Source of the DNA: Cheilinus undulatus
Lineage: Eukaryota; Chordata; Actinopteri; Labriformes; Labridae
Length of the DNA stretch: 64,000 nt
Assembly (NCBI RefSeq): GCF_018320785.1
Contig: NC_054869.1
Location: 31,102,289 to 31,166,288 of the forward strand
Reading direction: 5' to 3'
Below the pieces are notes generated by a model. It saw only the letters and a program-made list of their open reading frames with translations, did no database searches and was not told the DNA's origin. Position numbers and translations under genes: made by a program. This document shows, in pieces, positions 13,415 to 25,334 of the stretch (position 1 is its first letter; each line of letters begins with the position of its first letter).

Positions 13415-16400
13415 TTAAGCGTCAAAATTTGCCAGCTGTTCTGTAGATTTAGCTTTTATTGACGCCTCTGTGCTATGCTCCCTCTTCCTCTTCTGTCTCT
13501 TCTTCTGCCCCTCTTCTTGTCTAAATTGGTGCCTGTTGAAGAGATTTAGCAACATTTAACATGGGGAAGAAAGAGAAATATAGATACCTTCATTTAAAAA
13601 GCATGAAACTGGATTGTTACTCATGACATCAAAAGCTTATTTTGTATTGTATGTATGCCAAATGAATGGGGCTAGATGAGCGGCATGTTAGTATGTATCC
13701 TGTCATCTTACCTGGACTGCCAGCGTCTCCCGCTGTTCCACACTCTACCAAAGGAGGGCAGCCAATTGGCATCTGTTTGTGAGCTGTGATCAAAGTTTGC
13801 TCCCACTCTATTTGGAGGAAGTTTTTTCAGTTTTTCTTGTTCCTCTGGAAAAAGACAAATAAGAACATATCAAAAATTCTACACTCATCTTAAAGGATGT
13901 TTTTGAGTTTTTTTCTATGAAGATTAGATGCCAACAAGTTGACAATACTTGAGTACTACAAATCTCACAAGTACAATTATGTTTTAGGCGAAAGTGATCC
14001 AGCCAATGCCAGCAAAAAAATCCAAGTATTTTTCAAGAACAGTGGGGATTTCCTGGTTATTAAAAGGAATGTGACAGCAATCAAAGTGCCACTTATAAAC
14101 AAAATAAATCATACAGTTCACAAATAAATTTAAAAGAAAACAAACATCTGTTTCTTTTTTACTCTGTTTGAGGAACTCTTGGAGTGAAGGGCCAATCTCT
14201 GAATGTGCTGCACCTCCCGAGGTTCCCTCCAGGGGATCATCCTGTAGCCAAGGAGGGACTGCACCTGTGACACACAGAGGGTACATGACTACTCTTCATC
14301 TTAAGGAGAACTAAACACACAAACACCAAGAAAAACATATTTCTGCCCAAACCTGAAAAAATCTGAAAAATACAATAAGAGATTACTTGAAGGTTCAGGG
14401 TCCCTACATGCTGTAAAAGAATCAAATTTAATACTTAATAAGATTGTTTTAAGACCTGAACTGAGAAAAATGAATACCACTTTTTGCACACTTAAGGGTA
14501 AAAAAAAAATGAAAGGCTTATGAGATTTCTCATAACACCAGACCTGGACTGAATTTAGTGAGTTAAAGAACTGTTTGAGAAATGTCAAATGGCATAGGGC
14601 AAAAAAAAAGGGTCACAAATGCCTAAATTTGATGATTTCTGGCACCTTTGTGTCTCTGTTCTGCCAATATGCTGTGTCGATATTGATCATAACACATTTT
14701 AGCAGTTGTACTAAGCTGATTCCACACAGTTTAACTCATAAAAAACAGAACCGTGTTTTTGTTGTGGAAAACCTGTCAAAATAAAACTGAGCTGCATGGA
14801 TTTTTAAGCAGGCAAGCTAATAGGCCAGATATTAGAGAGCTGGACTAGTGTTTTACAACATGAAACATGGTGTCCTCAAGCCTGATTTATGTTCTGAACC
14901 TATGGCATGGCATATGCTGTAGCATAAGCGTAGTCCTGAACCAGAGCAGAGGTCTACACATGTAGCTCCGCATGTACCTCCAGGTTAGAAGAAAAGGACG
15001 CATGGAAGGAAATTTCCAGTAAATACTTGATTTTTAGATATGCCTATGATATAGTTGACAGACTTAACTGTAATACTAGAAACTATTTTTTATTTTGTCT
15101 GTGATTGAAGACAACTAAAACATATGCAAACACAATACACTGCCAACAGCTGAACGGATTAAACAAAAAAGCATCAATGTGTGTTTACTTGTCTTTTTGT
15201 GTTGCAGGATGTTTACATTATATACTAAATATGGCTTGCTAAGCTTATTGGAGGAAGAACTTCACATATAAGAGCAATGGTTAAATCAACTGTCTTGTAA
15301 TTGCACGGCTAACAAGATAAGATAAAGACCTGTATCTGATAAATCTAAGTCTCAAACTGTGCAAATAGGCAGGCAAAACAAAGCTTTAGAGCAGAGCTTT
15401 AGTAACATGAAAACATTCACTTTACTTTCAATATTAGAAGTAGAACAGTTAAACTCAACTGTTTCTTGAAGTTATCTGTGAGATTTTAGGTTTTTATAAT
15501 CCAAGTTAACACTTTTATCCCCTCACACTATTGCAGACACTTCTTTGTTACATACTGCACACTCAAATGTCACTGTACCTGTGTGAACATTTCCACTGTT
15601 TGTGGAATCCTGCAACAAAGATAAGAAATGATCAGGCATTTTGACCATTATGTGGATAAATAAATTTTATATATATATGAACTTAAACATTGCCTTCATA
15701 TGTTTATTTTTCAAACTACCTGATAACCAATGAAAGTCAGGCCTTGTCCTGCTGCAGCCCTTGGTACTTCAACCATTGACTCAATGGAGCTGCTCCCCAC
15801 CTGCTGGGCGTACCCTTGATATTCGACATGAGAGCTGTACACAAGAGGAGTACCAAACCAGGAAAAATGGAACCAAATGCCATTTATGATATGACGCAAA
15901 AATGTACAGATAAAAAAGGTAGACAGTTTTACCTGACAGCATTCTCTGTAGATATGCCCGCACCGTTGGATCCTTTGATCTCTGGATCTGCATCATGCTG
16001 ATATTGATTCAGGAAAAGCCAACAGTGGTTCATAGAGGAAGTCTGAGCACTATTCAAGTGCTACATCTCAGCTTGTATCATCACAATCTTCATGTCACTT
16101 TGTATTCATGTCATTTGGTTTATATTTCACCTCAATCCAAATTGTACCATTTTTAACCTTGGCCTGTCATCTCAACTGTAACCTGATGAGGAAATTACCC
16201 TATTCTTAAATCACTAGAGCCACAAAATACATGGTTGCAGCAGCCTTAACTATTTTCATATTAAAACAGGACCTCTCTTTTCTTTAGAAGTTAAAAGCAT
16301 TGAAATGGAAAATTGTTATATTTCTCATATTACATGGAACTCTATCATGAAAATACAACAGTGTAAGCCACACTGATGGATACAGCCACTGCATCCCTGG

Positions 16401-19400
16401 AAAACAAACCTCTAAAAGAGACTGAAGGACCTCTTGACGATGCTTCTCCTGAGCCCGTATGTGATCAGCTTGCTGCAGCAATAAAAATAACACATAAAAA
16501 GTAAATCAGTATATCGCAAGACTGGTTGGATTTCATAAACTGTTGAGCCACTAATTTGGTTCTAACCGACACATTTCAAAAACTCCCAAACTTTTCAGCC
16601 TTTGACCCCCAATATAAAAGTGCCAGAGACCAGGGACGCCCACTGTACCAGAAGGTAGTTAAAGCAGAGTTGTACACAGCTGTGCAATTTCAAGAATATC
16701 ATGACTTAAATTTGAAGGGTTTTCTAAACATTTCTTTAATTTCAGAATAAATCTCACCAAATTACGATTTTTTACTTTACATTTAATGTTATGCAGCTAT
16801 TTCTATAAAAATGGGTACGATCTACAATTTGAAATGACCTAAAAACATTCTTTGTTTTTTGTAGGCATCTGGCAACCCCCTCTCCAGTGTCTTGTGACCC
16901 CCTAGGGGGTCCGGACCCCCATATTGAGAACCACTGCTCTAGAGAACCCTGCAGGTAAAGGATTATATTACTTATTTGACAGAGTATGTTTGTAACCAGA
17001 GAATAGACAAGAAAAAACTCTTGTTCATGCAGTGCCCAGAAGATTTATCCCCATGACTTTGAAATTCCTCCCACTGACATGACTTCTTATGCCATACTTG
17101 GGTGATCAAGCATGGCCCCCCTTGGGCCCCACTTTGGGAATCAATGGCTTAGAGTAACTTTTAGTTTTGCAGAAGTGTCAAGATTAAAGCTGAGCTTGTA
17201 TTTTAACAGGAACCTGCATATTAAGGCATAGAGTTCTTACTCGGTTAACATTTCTGTCTTTTATCTGTGTACAAAGAAAGGTTTCTACATTTTGAGAAAT
17301 ACAAAAATGTAGGTGCGCATGATGTCTGCCGCTGTTGTTCAACATAGAGAAGAATGTCAAATGGTTGCATTGTTCTGCTTCTTTCATCTTTCCAATAGTA
17401 CTGACCGTGATCTAAAGTAGATTTCAATTACTTTTTCTTTCCTCCTCACTAAAACTGCACTTGGGTAAAAATCAAAAAGGTTTTGAAGGAAGACACTCTA
17501 TCAAAAGGACAATGCACATTTTACATCACCACACAGAATGCACTGAAAAACACTGGCAGCCTACACACAAATCTATTTTTCAGTTTCCTCAAAATGTTAA
17601 AATCTATTGTGTTCCTTTGTACAACATGCCTCTAAAGACATCTAAGTTGATTTCTAATTACAAACATGTCTTTACATGAAGGGTTCTTTGAGAAAATATG
17701 AGACACTTTAACTTACCTGTTTTATGAATTCATCCTCGTTTTCCACAAATGATTCCAATGCATTAGCAACCTCAGTTTTAAACCTAAAAAAAAAAAACAA
17801 ATAGTAACATTAGCCGATTGTTTGTTTCTCTACATATTTACATTGTTAATTCAGACTTTTGCTCACCTTTCAGTTTCCTCCTCTGTGATGATAAACTTGT
17901 CCCTAAATTTGGGATCAGCTTTATTTTCCCACCAGAACTTGTGAATGTTTTTCTTGTGTTCTGGCCTGCAGATAGATTGAAACAACACCTTCGGTATAAA
18001 TGACTATTAAATGACTGTGGTCTGTCCTACCTCTGGATCACACAACAGTGCAACAACGTTAACTGGTTTAAACTAACTGTTGAACATAGGCCCTAAGATC
18101 AGTTTTTGCAAAAGCAGCAAAGAGAGCTTGAAAGTATGACATTGTGTGTGATTTATATGTAGAATCTTAAAAACAGATCAACCTGGAAAAATATTTTTAC
18201 TATCTGAAATCTTAAAGTATAGACACGCTATCCGTAACTTCAAATTGAACAACACTAGGATTCCTATGGGATAATGGGCTGGACAGAAACCAAAGGATCT
18301 GTAACCTCTGTAATGATAATTGTCTAGGTAATGACCATCTTTTTTTGAGTGTAAGAATGTGCATTTAATGGGTTTTGGAGAAAGGTTTATACCGAAGTAT
18401 TATCTAAACCGTTCCTGTTTATTTAAATGCATTTTCTGTTGCAAACAGAGAAAGCAAGTTATTTGTAAACCTGGTGCTTTTTTGAAGAATACTCTTCTAC
18501 AAGTAATGTTTATTGTGTTTCAGACATGCTATGTGCTATCCTTTTGTTGTTTGTATTGTGTGTTCTTTATAATGTGATCATTAGCTGAGTCACGTAAAGA
18601 AATGAAGGGGGGAAAACAGTCTTTCACAAAAAAATCACTTTTTTAGATTGGGCAACATGAGCATCTGTAATATGCACACAAAATATGCAGTTTGACATAA
18701 TTAAACAGTTGTTTTTTTTCTGATGTAGAAGATGGAATGTGTGTCCTTTGCCTGTTTTTAATTTCCCAACTTTCTTTCATTTTTTATGCTGTTGATTCAG
18801 TACAACTTACGTGGCCATGTGTTCTAACAAGCCCCCGTACAGCACAGTCATGTTGCCATCTGTCACATTTCTTTCAACTTCAAGCTCACAGCAGTAGCAC
18901 CAGAACGTCTGCTTATGTTGAGTGCAGTCAAACTTCTCTACTTGGGGTTTCCTGAGTGTCCTGCGAGCCTCCTTCACCTAAGGGACAATAACAAACAGGA
19001 TATTTATGTTACACATAAGTGATACAGCTACTACAGAGAAATCCTCATTTCAAGTGGTGTAAATGTTGTTTGGTCATTGTGTGAAATTTCAAGTTTGAGG
19101 CACTTTACCTCTTTCTCCCTCCAAAATATTAAAAACAACCCTTCTTTATTCTGTAAGGATTACTGCTCTCTGGTCATAAGCTTCAACTGATTTAATGTTT
19201 AGATTCATAGGGCCACAATAAAGGAAATTAGAGCAAAAACCGTTACAGAAGAAATTATGATATGCAAATTTCACAAACTACATTACTTAAGACTTCATAA
19301 AACGTGCAAATAAATTGAAAATAAACAAAAAATCTGATATGTCTGAATCCTAATGTAATACGTATAGGTGTGTGTTTGGACTAGACATAGAAGATGGGTG

Positions 19401-19755
19401 TACAATGTCTGATAGAAATATATGAAAACGAATTGAAGGATATCAGTCTATCACACACTTTTGATTTCTACATGAATGTTGTTGTTTTGTTGGGGAACAA
19501 TTGTGACATAAAATAAATTATATCAATGTCAGTAGCACGACATGCTCGTTTTTACCTAGACGATAGTAAGCAGTTAACGTCAACACAAGTCATATTTAGC
19601 AAACTGAAAAAATGTGCGACAAACGGCGCTATTCTTACCTTTTCTAGGAATTTCAGGAGAACCACTCTGAGTCTGCTTTGGTGGTTTTTCCCAAAGATGT
19701 GTCCCTTACCGTTGAACGTTGTTTGCCTACATATGGCACAGTAATGTGCACCCAT
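13415..19755 (-). CDS. cenatac: CENATAC (CCDC84), minor-spliceosome zinc-finger protein, 11 coding exons
   Basis: Exons (minus strand order): 19639-19755, 18811-18977, 17867-17965, 17717-17783, 16410-16472, 15933-15997, 15720-15834, 15579-15609, 14163-14264, 13712-13844, 13415-13532. They join in phase to 359 codons including the stop, so 358 residues (human about 332). The N-terminus [19 protein letters not shown] has a C2H2 finger (C6, C9, H19, H25). A second Cys/His cluster follows (FWCYCC ... LLEHMATPEHKK). Hallmark C-terminal blocks are [45 protein letters not shown] and [18 protein letters not shown], ending in a basic tail. The family protein is a nuclear component of the minor (U12) spliceosome needed for AT-AN intron splicing. 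All introns here are GT-AG. The intron 5 donor (GTTTGT) is weak. The exon 6 start was chosen at ATATCAG|CAT because it keeps the frame acidic and family-like. No frame break was seen. Confidence 0.93.
14790..15010. repeat. Possible old repeat in cenatac intron 8
   Basis: The phrases CCTGATTTATGTTCTGAACC and GGCATGGCATATGCTGTAGC recall a CpG-rich fish DNA-transposon remnant whose CpGs have decayed. I cannot assign a family or ends. It lies wholly within the intron between coding exons 8 and 9. Confidence 0.25.
16583..16936. mobile_element. hAT-like non-autonomous element in cenatac intron 4
   Basis: The right end reads CCATATTGAGAACCACTG, the inverse of the hAT-type start CAGTGGTTCTCAA. The left end reads CCCAAACTTTTCAGCCTTTG then ACCCCC. 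The interior has the AGACCAGGGACGCCC phrase and two runs of C and G near 16900-16920 typical of these MITEs. No transposase is coded. A second degraded piece of similar type lies near 17110-17150. Confidence 0.6.
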
Positions 19756-20833
19756 TTAGACCGTGTTAAAGGACAGAATGAAGGTTCACATAATTAACTT
19801 AAGGTTAGAGATATTTTTACTATGATTACGCTCAGAATTGTATGTATTCCGTGTTGTTTTTTTCTTTATTTACTTGAGAAAACGATTAGCAAGTCCAATA
19901 AGATCACACAACAGGAAGTTGTACGGTCTCGAAATGTTTCCCCCAGAAGAAGACGGGACCTCAAACCAGCACGTGCCCGCCACCTAGTGGACGGTATTGT
20001 AGGACAGAAAAAAACAAGACTTCCTTCTGTCCTCTCTAGGCTTTTTCATGGGATTCGATTTATGTCAGCATTTTCTTCAGATCAGAACAGGAGTGCTAAC
20101 TGAGCCGTTCAATCAGTGCTAATACAGCACTTCCCCCTTTCCTAAATCAGCAGAATATGTTGAACAAGCTCAGGATGAAGATGGCATTGAACAGCTGAGC
20201 TTTTGGTAGACAGGGATACAATTTTACTCTTACTGTTAACTAATATAGCTAAATCATTTATTCAAGGTGACATTATTATTACAGTTTCCAACTAGCATTT
20301 TTACAGATGTAAGGCATAAACAGAATGTATACATTATTCACTCCTGGAAAAAATGCTAAATATTTTCAATGGGTAGTCACGTATATTAGAGGCAACATGC
20401 TTTTTTCACAGTAGAACAGGCTCTATTCTAGCACAAAGATGAGTCTTTTCTTTTGGTTTATAGTAATAACACAGTTATAGCTGTTTCTGGGAGAAAATCT
20501 TGGAGAAATGCAATGTAGAAAAACAGCCAATAAAAACCTTTCTAATATTATACACACAAGGAAAATAAAATTAATTATATTGTAATATACATATTTTTAC
20601 TTAATCCAGCAAGCTAAACAAGATACAAGCTTATCCAAACTGAATTTATAGACCAGAGGGAGAAAAAAAGTTACTGAAACAATAATAATTTTTTGAATAT
20701 CCTTCTTCTACTTCTGAATAAGCTCTTTCTCTATCACATAAAGTATGACGGGTATGTTAGCTAGCTTGTAATACTTAAATGGCAGTGACAAAACATTCTG
20801 CAAAATGAGAATTAAGATATTTCCACTCAAATA
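19756..20833. other. Upstream region of cenatac
   Basis: Presumed 5' UTR and promoter of cenatac on the minus strand, with no TATA box seen. It contains the CTCF-like site at 19975-19991. No other gene was recognised; the frame at 19822-20103 has no domain and runs across this presumed promoter. Confidence 0.5.
19975..19991 (-). promoter_or_regulatory. CTCF-like binding site
   Basis: The minus strand reads TCCACTAGGTGGCGGGC, a close fit to the vertebrate CTCF core (CCASYAGRKGGC). It sits about 220 bp upstream of the cenatac start codon, between that gene and the ZNF cluster. Function is inferred from the motif only. Confidence 0.45.
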
Positions 20834-21970
20834 CAGGTTATCTTAAAAAAAAGAATACCATAAGAAAGTTCCTTTTATTCCTGTTTTCCGGTAATTCAAG
20901 AACTGAAACTTCTAAATATTCAAGATTCACCATTTCAAAGGAAAATACTTCAAGACTTTGTTGTTTTGTTTTACTGTTGATGATCATGGCTTATGGCTCA
21001 CAAAAGCAAAAAAAGAAAAAAAAAATCCACTATCTCAAAATATCGGAATATCACAAAATTCTAAGTAACGGATTTGGAATTCAGAAATTTTAACCTTCTG
21101 GAAAAATATACTAATTTATGCACTCAGAAATTGGTTGGAGCTCATTTTGCACTAATTACTGCACTGATTTGATGTGGCATGGAGCCAAGCAGTCTGTGAC
21201 ACTGGCGTGATGATGAAGCTCACGTTGCCGTGACAACAGCCTTCAGCTCCTCTGTATTGTTGAGTCTGGCGTCTCTCATCTTCATCTTGAAATTTCCCCA
21301 AAGATCATCTACAGGGTTCAGTTTTTAGTTTCATCTGAAAACAGGACTTGGACCACTGAAGAGGTCCATCTGGTCCAGTCGTTTTCTCTGTAGCCCAGGT
21401 GAGGAGCTCCTGCAGGACACATCTATGTGGAAACGTTTGATCAACTGACTCCAGCCTCAGTCCACTCCTTGTGAAGCTCCCCCTTGTTCTTGTATCTGCT
21501 TTGCTTCACAGTCCCCTGCAAGCTGAACTCATCCCTGTTGTACCTTTACTTATCACACTTTTCCCTTCCAGTTGACTTACCATCATATGCTTTGATACAG
21601 CCTCTGAGAACAGCCTGCCATTTCAGCAGTCAGCTTCTGTGGCTTACCCTCCTTGTGGAGGGTGTCCATGATTATCCTCTGGAAAATTATCAAGTCAACA
21701 GTCTTCCCCATGATTTAAGTTGTGTATACTGAACATGAGTGAGAGAGTGAGGGCTCAGGAAACCTTTGTAAATTGGACTCTTTTTTTTTTTTTTTTTTAA
21801 CAACTGTTTAAAGTTTTGAAATAGTGGATTTTTCATGAGTCATAAGCTGAACTTATCAAGATTACAACAAAACATGTCTTGAAATGTTTCACTTTGTATG
21901 AGATGAATCTAGAATATATAGAAATTTAACTTTCTGAGGTAAATCACACAATATTTCTTTTAGATGCAAC
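20834..21970 (-). mobile_element. Tc1-like transposon fossil with long terminal repeats
   Basis: The left end begins after a TA with CAGGTTATCTT and runs about 220 bp through a terminal repeat (GAAACTTCTAAATATTC, TGATGATCATGGCTTATG, then TCTCAAAATATCGGAATATC). The right terminal repeat (about 21780-21970) is its diverged inverse. Minus-strand coding remnants include MGKTVDLIIFQRIIMDTLHK near 21710 and a DDLWGNFKMKMRD-like stretch near 21300, which fit the N-terminus and the ENLW region of Tc1-type transposases. The frame carries stops, so this is a dead copy. Family members also lie at 2240-2970 and 41365-41655. Confidence 0.75.
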
Positions 21971-21983
21971 TTTTGCCTTAAAG

Positions 21984-22198
21984 CAGTGTTTTTTTTTTAA
22001 ATCTTTTTGCCCAAGGCACACCTATGATCAAGCCAAAATCTCAAGGCACACCATATCCATAATCACGCAAAATAGCCTCTTTAAAACATTTGACACTCGC
22101 TTTATTTGTTGTATAGTTATAGGCCTACTGATACTGTGTGATGGTATCAATTCTCAAGGCACACCAGTGTGCCTCGCCACACCATTTGAGAACTACTG
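21984..22198. mobile_element. hAT-like MITE with 8-bp target duplication
   Basis: The element starts CAGTGTTTTT and ends TTTGAGAACTACTG. Flanks are CCTTAAAG (21976-21983) and CCTTTAAG (22199-22206), which match at 7 of 8 bases, as hAT insertions leave. Internally it repeats CAAGGCACACC three times. No coding capacity. Confidence 0.75.
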
Positions 22199-22423
22199 CC
22201 TTTAAGCTTTACACTCTTTAAAAGTAGTATTTCGTTTTTTAAATTCAATTTTCTGAACAGACATTTATTTTTGTGGGACAAAAACTATTAACTTCCGGAC
22301 AACAATGTCGAACTAGGATATGTAATTACCCTAGAAACAGAAATTGTTTTCCCTCCTTGCGGAGTAAAATGGAAAGGGAACTGAAAGACCGGGTATCGAG
22401 TGAGCGCAGTCGGGATACTACGA

Positions 22424-22451
22424 TGTGACACCAGCCGGAAGTAAATAAACA
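22424..22451 (+). promoter_or_regulatory. Shared ZNF-cluster promoter block, gene A
   Basis: TGTGACACCAG is followed directly by CCGGAAGTAAATAAACA, about 100 bp before the exon 1 start codon. CCGGAAGT is an ETS-type core and the overlapping TAAATAAACA resembles a forkhead site. The same block lies upstream of genes B, E, G and H and in decayed form upstream of F and I. Confidence 0.6.
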
Positions 22452-22552
22452 AGGCGAGAGCGGATGGGAGCAGCGTCTTCAGTCTCTTCTCCAATGCGGT
22501 CATTGGAATAGCTTTTATTGTTGTAGACACAAAACCACAGCTTAGGATAACC

Positions 22553-23870
22553 ATGTCTTCAGTTGAGAGTTTGAGAGAGTTTGTCAACGAGCGACTGAGT
22601 GCTGCTGCTGAAGAAATATTCGGAGTTTTTCAAAGAACTATCGTCGAGTATGAAGAAGAGATTCATCGTCAGAGGAGACTGCTGGATACAGTTTTAATTC
22701 CCGAAATAAAGTTACACAGAATAGGCGAGTAAATATTTGTACAAAACCAGAGGGTGTCCAGAATATAAAGCCTCCTCTCCAGTTTTTAACTATACTTTAC
22801 ATAATTATAACAAGAGATGTATTGAAGAGCACGTCTTTTAATACCCGTTGAAGCCTTTTTTCATTCTTGCATCTGTATCTTTCCTTGTCTCTCCATTATC
22901 GTTGATTTACTATGTGTTTTGTGTCCCTCCAGAGCTCCCTGAGAAATCTGTGTGTAAGGAGGAGGAGGTTCTCTCTGGTCAGCAGCTCTGTAGTCAGGAG
23001 ACGGACTCCAGCCTGGACCAGGAGGACCCAGAGCCTTCACAGGTGAAAGAGGAACAGGAGGAACTCTTCATCAGCCAAGAGGGAGAGCAGCTTGAATTGA
23101 AGCAGGAGACGGATGCTTTGACATTGACTTCTACTTATGACGAGAGTGATCAAAGTGAGTCTGAATTAATCAGTGACAAATGGCTCCTCTCTCAGGACTC
23201 ACACAAAGCTGACAATCAAGCTTACGAAGACGGAAAGCTTGAATTAGTTACTGGATTAGTAAGAAATCCTGAGCCAGAACCAAACACTAAACATGAGGAA
23301 AACAGTTACAGCAATAGCTGGTGTGAACCCAAAACACAGACACACCTAAGCATGCAAACAGAGGAGAGACCTCATTTGTGCAAAGTATGTGGGAAAAGTT
23401 TTAAGTGTAATTCAAAATTGAATTTACACATGAGAACCCACACAGGCGAAAGGCCATACCTTTGCGTGACCTGCAATAAAAGATTTGGTGATATTGCAGG
23501 ATTGCGGAGGCATTCAAGAATTCACACGGGAGAGAAGCCGTATCCATGCGAAATATGTGGGAAATATTTCAGACATGGTAATGCCTTAAAGGTCCACATG
23601 AGAATCCACACAGGGGAGAGGCCGTACCTTTGCAAGACCTGCGGGAAAACATTCTGTGACTTTTCATCTTTGGCCAGGCATAGTCGAATTCACACAGGCG
23701 AGAGGCCCTTTACCTGCAAAACATGCGGTAGAGCTTTCCAACATAGAAGTTCCTTGAATACCCACATAAAAACACACACAGGAGAGAAACCTTACATTTG
23801 CAGAATATGTGGATGTGCCTTCAAGCAGGCCAGGACATTAATGGGTCACATGAAAACCCATACTAGCTGA
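22553..23870 (+). CDS. ZNF gene A, 6 C2H2 fingers, 369 aa
   Basis: Exon 1 is 22553-22724 and exon 2 is 22933-23870. Exon 1 codes 57 residues, starting MSSVESLREFVNERL and continuing through EEIFGVFQRTIVEYEEEI to a LHRI end; it is predicted to be an amphipathic, charged helix. Exon 2 opens ELPEKSVCKEEE and holds an acidic spacer with SUMO-consensus sites VKEE and LKQE. Six C2H2 fingers follow (about residues 205-368), joined by TGE-(K/R)-P linkers. The donor is GC (AATAG|GCGAGT) rather than GT, and the acceptor is CCTCCAG|AG; phase 1 is the only choice that joins both frames. Fingers 2 and 4 carry D at helix position -1. Likely a nuclear DNA-binding repressor; the target is unknown. Confidence 0.85.
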
Positions 23871-23955
23871 ATACTCAAACTAATTGGGTTACATATAGTA
23901 CTTTAATGTTTTTCTTATGCAAAAGCATGATCACATATGCACATGGAGTTTCATA

Positions 23956-23980
23956 TAGTGCCTATAAAAGTATTCAACAT
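23956..23980 (+). mobile_element. Solitary Tc1-like terminal repeat
   Basis: TAGTGCCTATAAAAGTATTC is nearly identical to the left terminus of the Tc1-like element at 38356-39607. No transposase remnant follows, so this is an internally deleted or truncated copy in the 3' flank of gene A. Confidence 0.55.
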
Positions 23981-24049
23981 GGGCTGTTTCAAAGGTATTC
24001 TGTTCATCACTTCATCTGAAAACTACCTTCAGGAGTGTCACACATAAAC

Positions 24050-24055
24050 AATAAA
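24050..24055 (+). terminator. Candidate polyadenylation signal, gene A
   Basis: AATAAA 180 nt after the stop codon of gene A, followed by a T-rich stretch. It lies just beyond a Tc1-like terminal fragment, so it could be transposon-derived. Confidence 0.35.
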
Positions 24056-25228
24056 GTAGTTATTTAGAAACAATGTCTTCTCTCGGATGGTCTCATTTGA
24101 GTTTGTAGACAATATAGAGATAGAATTTTTTTTGTTGTGCTTTATAAAAATTTCTCACAGGAGTTTACATGAACTATAGTTATCTGGGCATCTCCGTGGT
24201 TGCTTTTGACATGATTCTTTATGTTTATCTCTGAATACATTTCAATTAAAATTGCAAGAGAGATTTCAAAATTGTTATCCAAAGCAGTAACAGTTTTAGA
24301 TAAAGTCAAAACAGAATAACTTAACTACTAACACTACTTACTTTAATCTCATGTCAAAAGAGCAGAAAGAGTTCAGGTAACTTTTAAAGAATGTCAGAGT
24401 AAAAACAAGTTATAGTTATGTGAACATGAAATGAGTTTTTACATCACAGGTCTCATAGAGGTTGAATCGTTACTAAGTTCCATTAGAAACATCTGCAGGA
24501 TGGAATTGGATACAGCTGTGGACTTTACTTTGTACTGAGAGTGTAAGCTTCTTTTATTTACCTGCAGGAATAAGAAGAAATGTTCAATACTTGTTATTCG
24601 GCCTGTTCTGATAATGTGGTGTGATGTGTTGTCCATACAGTATGTCCCTAAAATAAAACCTGTTTTCAAGTTGGACACATTTTTAGGTTCATATAGTAAG
24701 GACATATTGCCCAACCCAAAATAACACCTGGTCCCATCCTGGACACCCCATGGAAATTGGCCTGTTTCTGACACTGCACCCTCACCTCCTCCAGCCAAAA
24801 AGGAGTAAAAGAAAACAGAATGTAGGCTGTGTTATGGGTTGTGAAAATGTTATACAATTTTAACATAAGTAAACCAGTATTTGCCACTTTGAACCAGTGT
24901 TCTGGCCCATTTAAACCACTTTTCATTTATTTTTTCTCCACCCATTTCTTTCGATTTGAACACATTTTTAACCCATTTCTGCTACTTTTAATATCCAATA
25001 TCACCACCTTTTCTGACCATTTTTGCCACCTTAAACCCCCAAGTAAAAGTGCATTTACTCTGGTTAAAACTTACTTGGTAAAAATAATGATTTCAAAGGG
25101 TACTTAAAAAAGTATAAATACAGAAAAAAAACTAATATTTAACATTTCTGGCTAACAAAACATTTTTTAAAAAAAGGTATCACTTCAACCATAAGGTTCC
25201 TCCACTCCCGCTACCCGGACCTTCAGAG
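24056..25228. other. Intergenic between ZNF A and B
   Basis: No gene recognised. The minus-strand frame at 24439-24798 (119 codons) has no domain. A run of near-repeated CCATTT / CCACTTT phrases (about 24880-25040) looks like low-complexity decay. Confidence 0.45.
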
Positions 25229-25252
25229 TGTGACACCTAGCGGAAGTAAACA
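25229..25252 (+). promoter_or_regulatory. Shared ZNF-cluster promoter block, gene B
   Basis: TGTGACACCT followed by AGCGGAAGTAAACA, 83 bp before the exon 1 ATG. This is one of the cleanest copies of the cluster promoter block, with an ETS core (CGGAAGT) overlapping a forkhead core (GTAAACA). Confidence 0.65.
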
Positions 25253-25334
25253 ACACTCGTTAGCTCGGTGCAAACGTCAGATCAAGTTGAAGGCGACAAC
25301 AGTGGTCATTTCAGGTCATTAATCTAAAACTACA

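Noticed and set aside
13415-19755. U12-type (AT-AC) intron inside cenatac
   Set aside because: All ten introns deduced have GT and AG ends, and none shows the ATCCTT-like U12 donor.
22553-22724. KRAB, SCAN or FiNZ N-terminal domain
   Set aside because: None of the hallmark residues of these domains is present; the helical MSSVE-type domain is distinct.
24439-24798. 119-codon minus-strand frame as a gene
   Set aside because: No domain or splice context was seen and overlapping frames are equally open.
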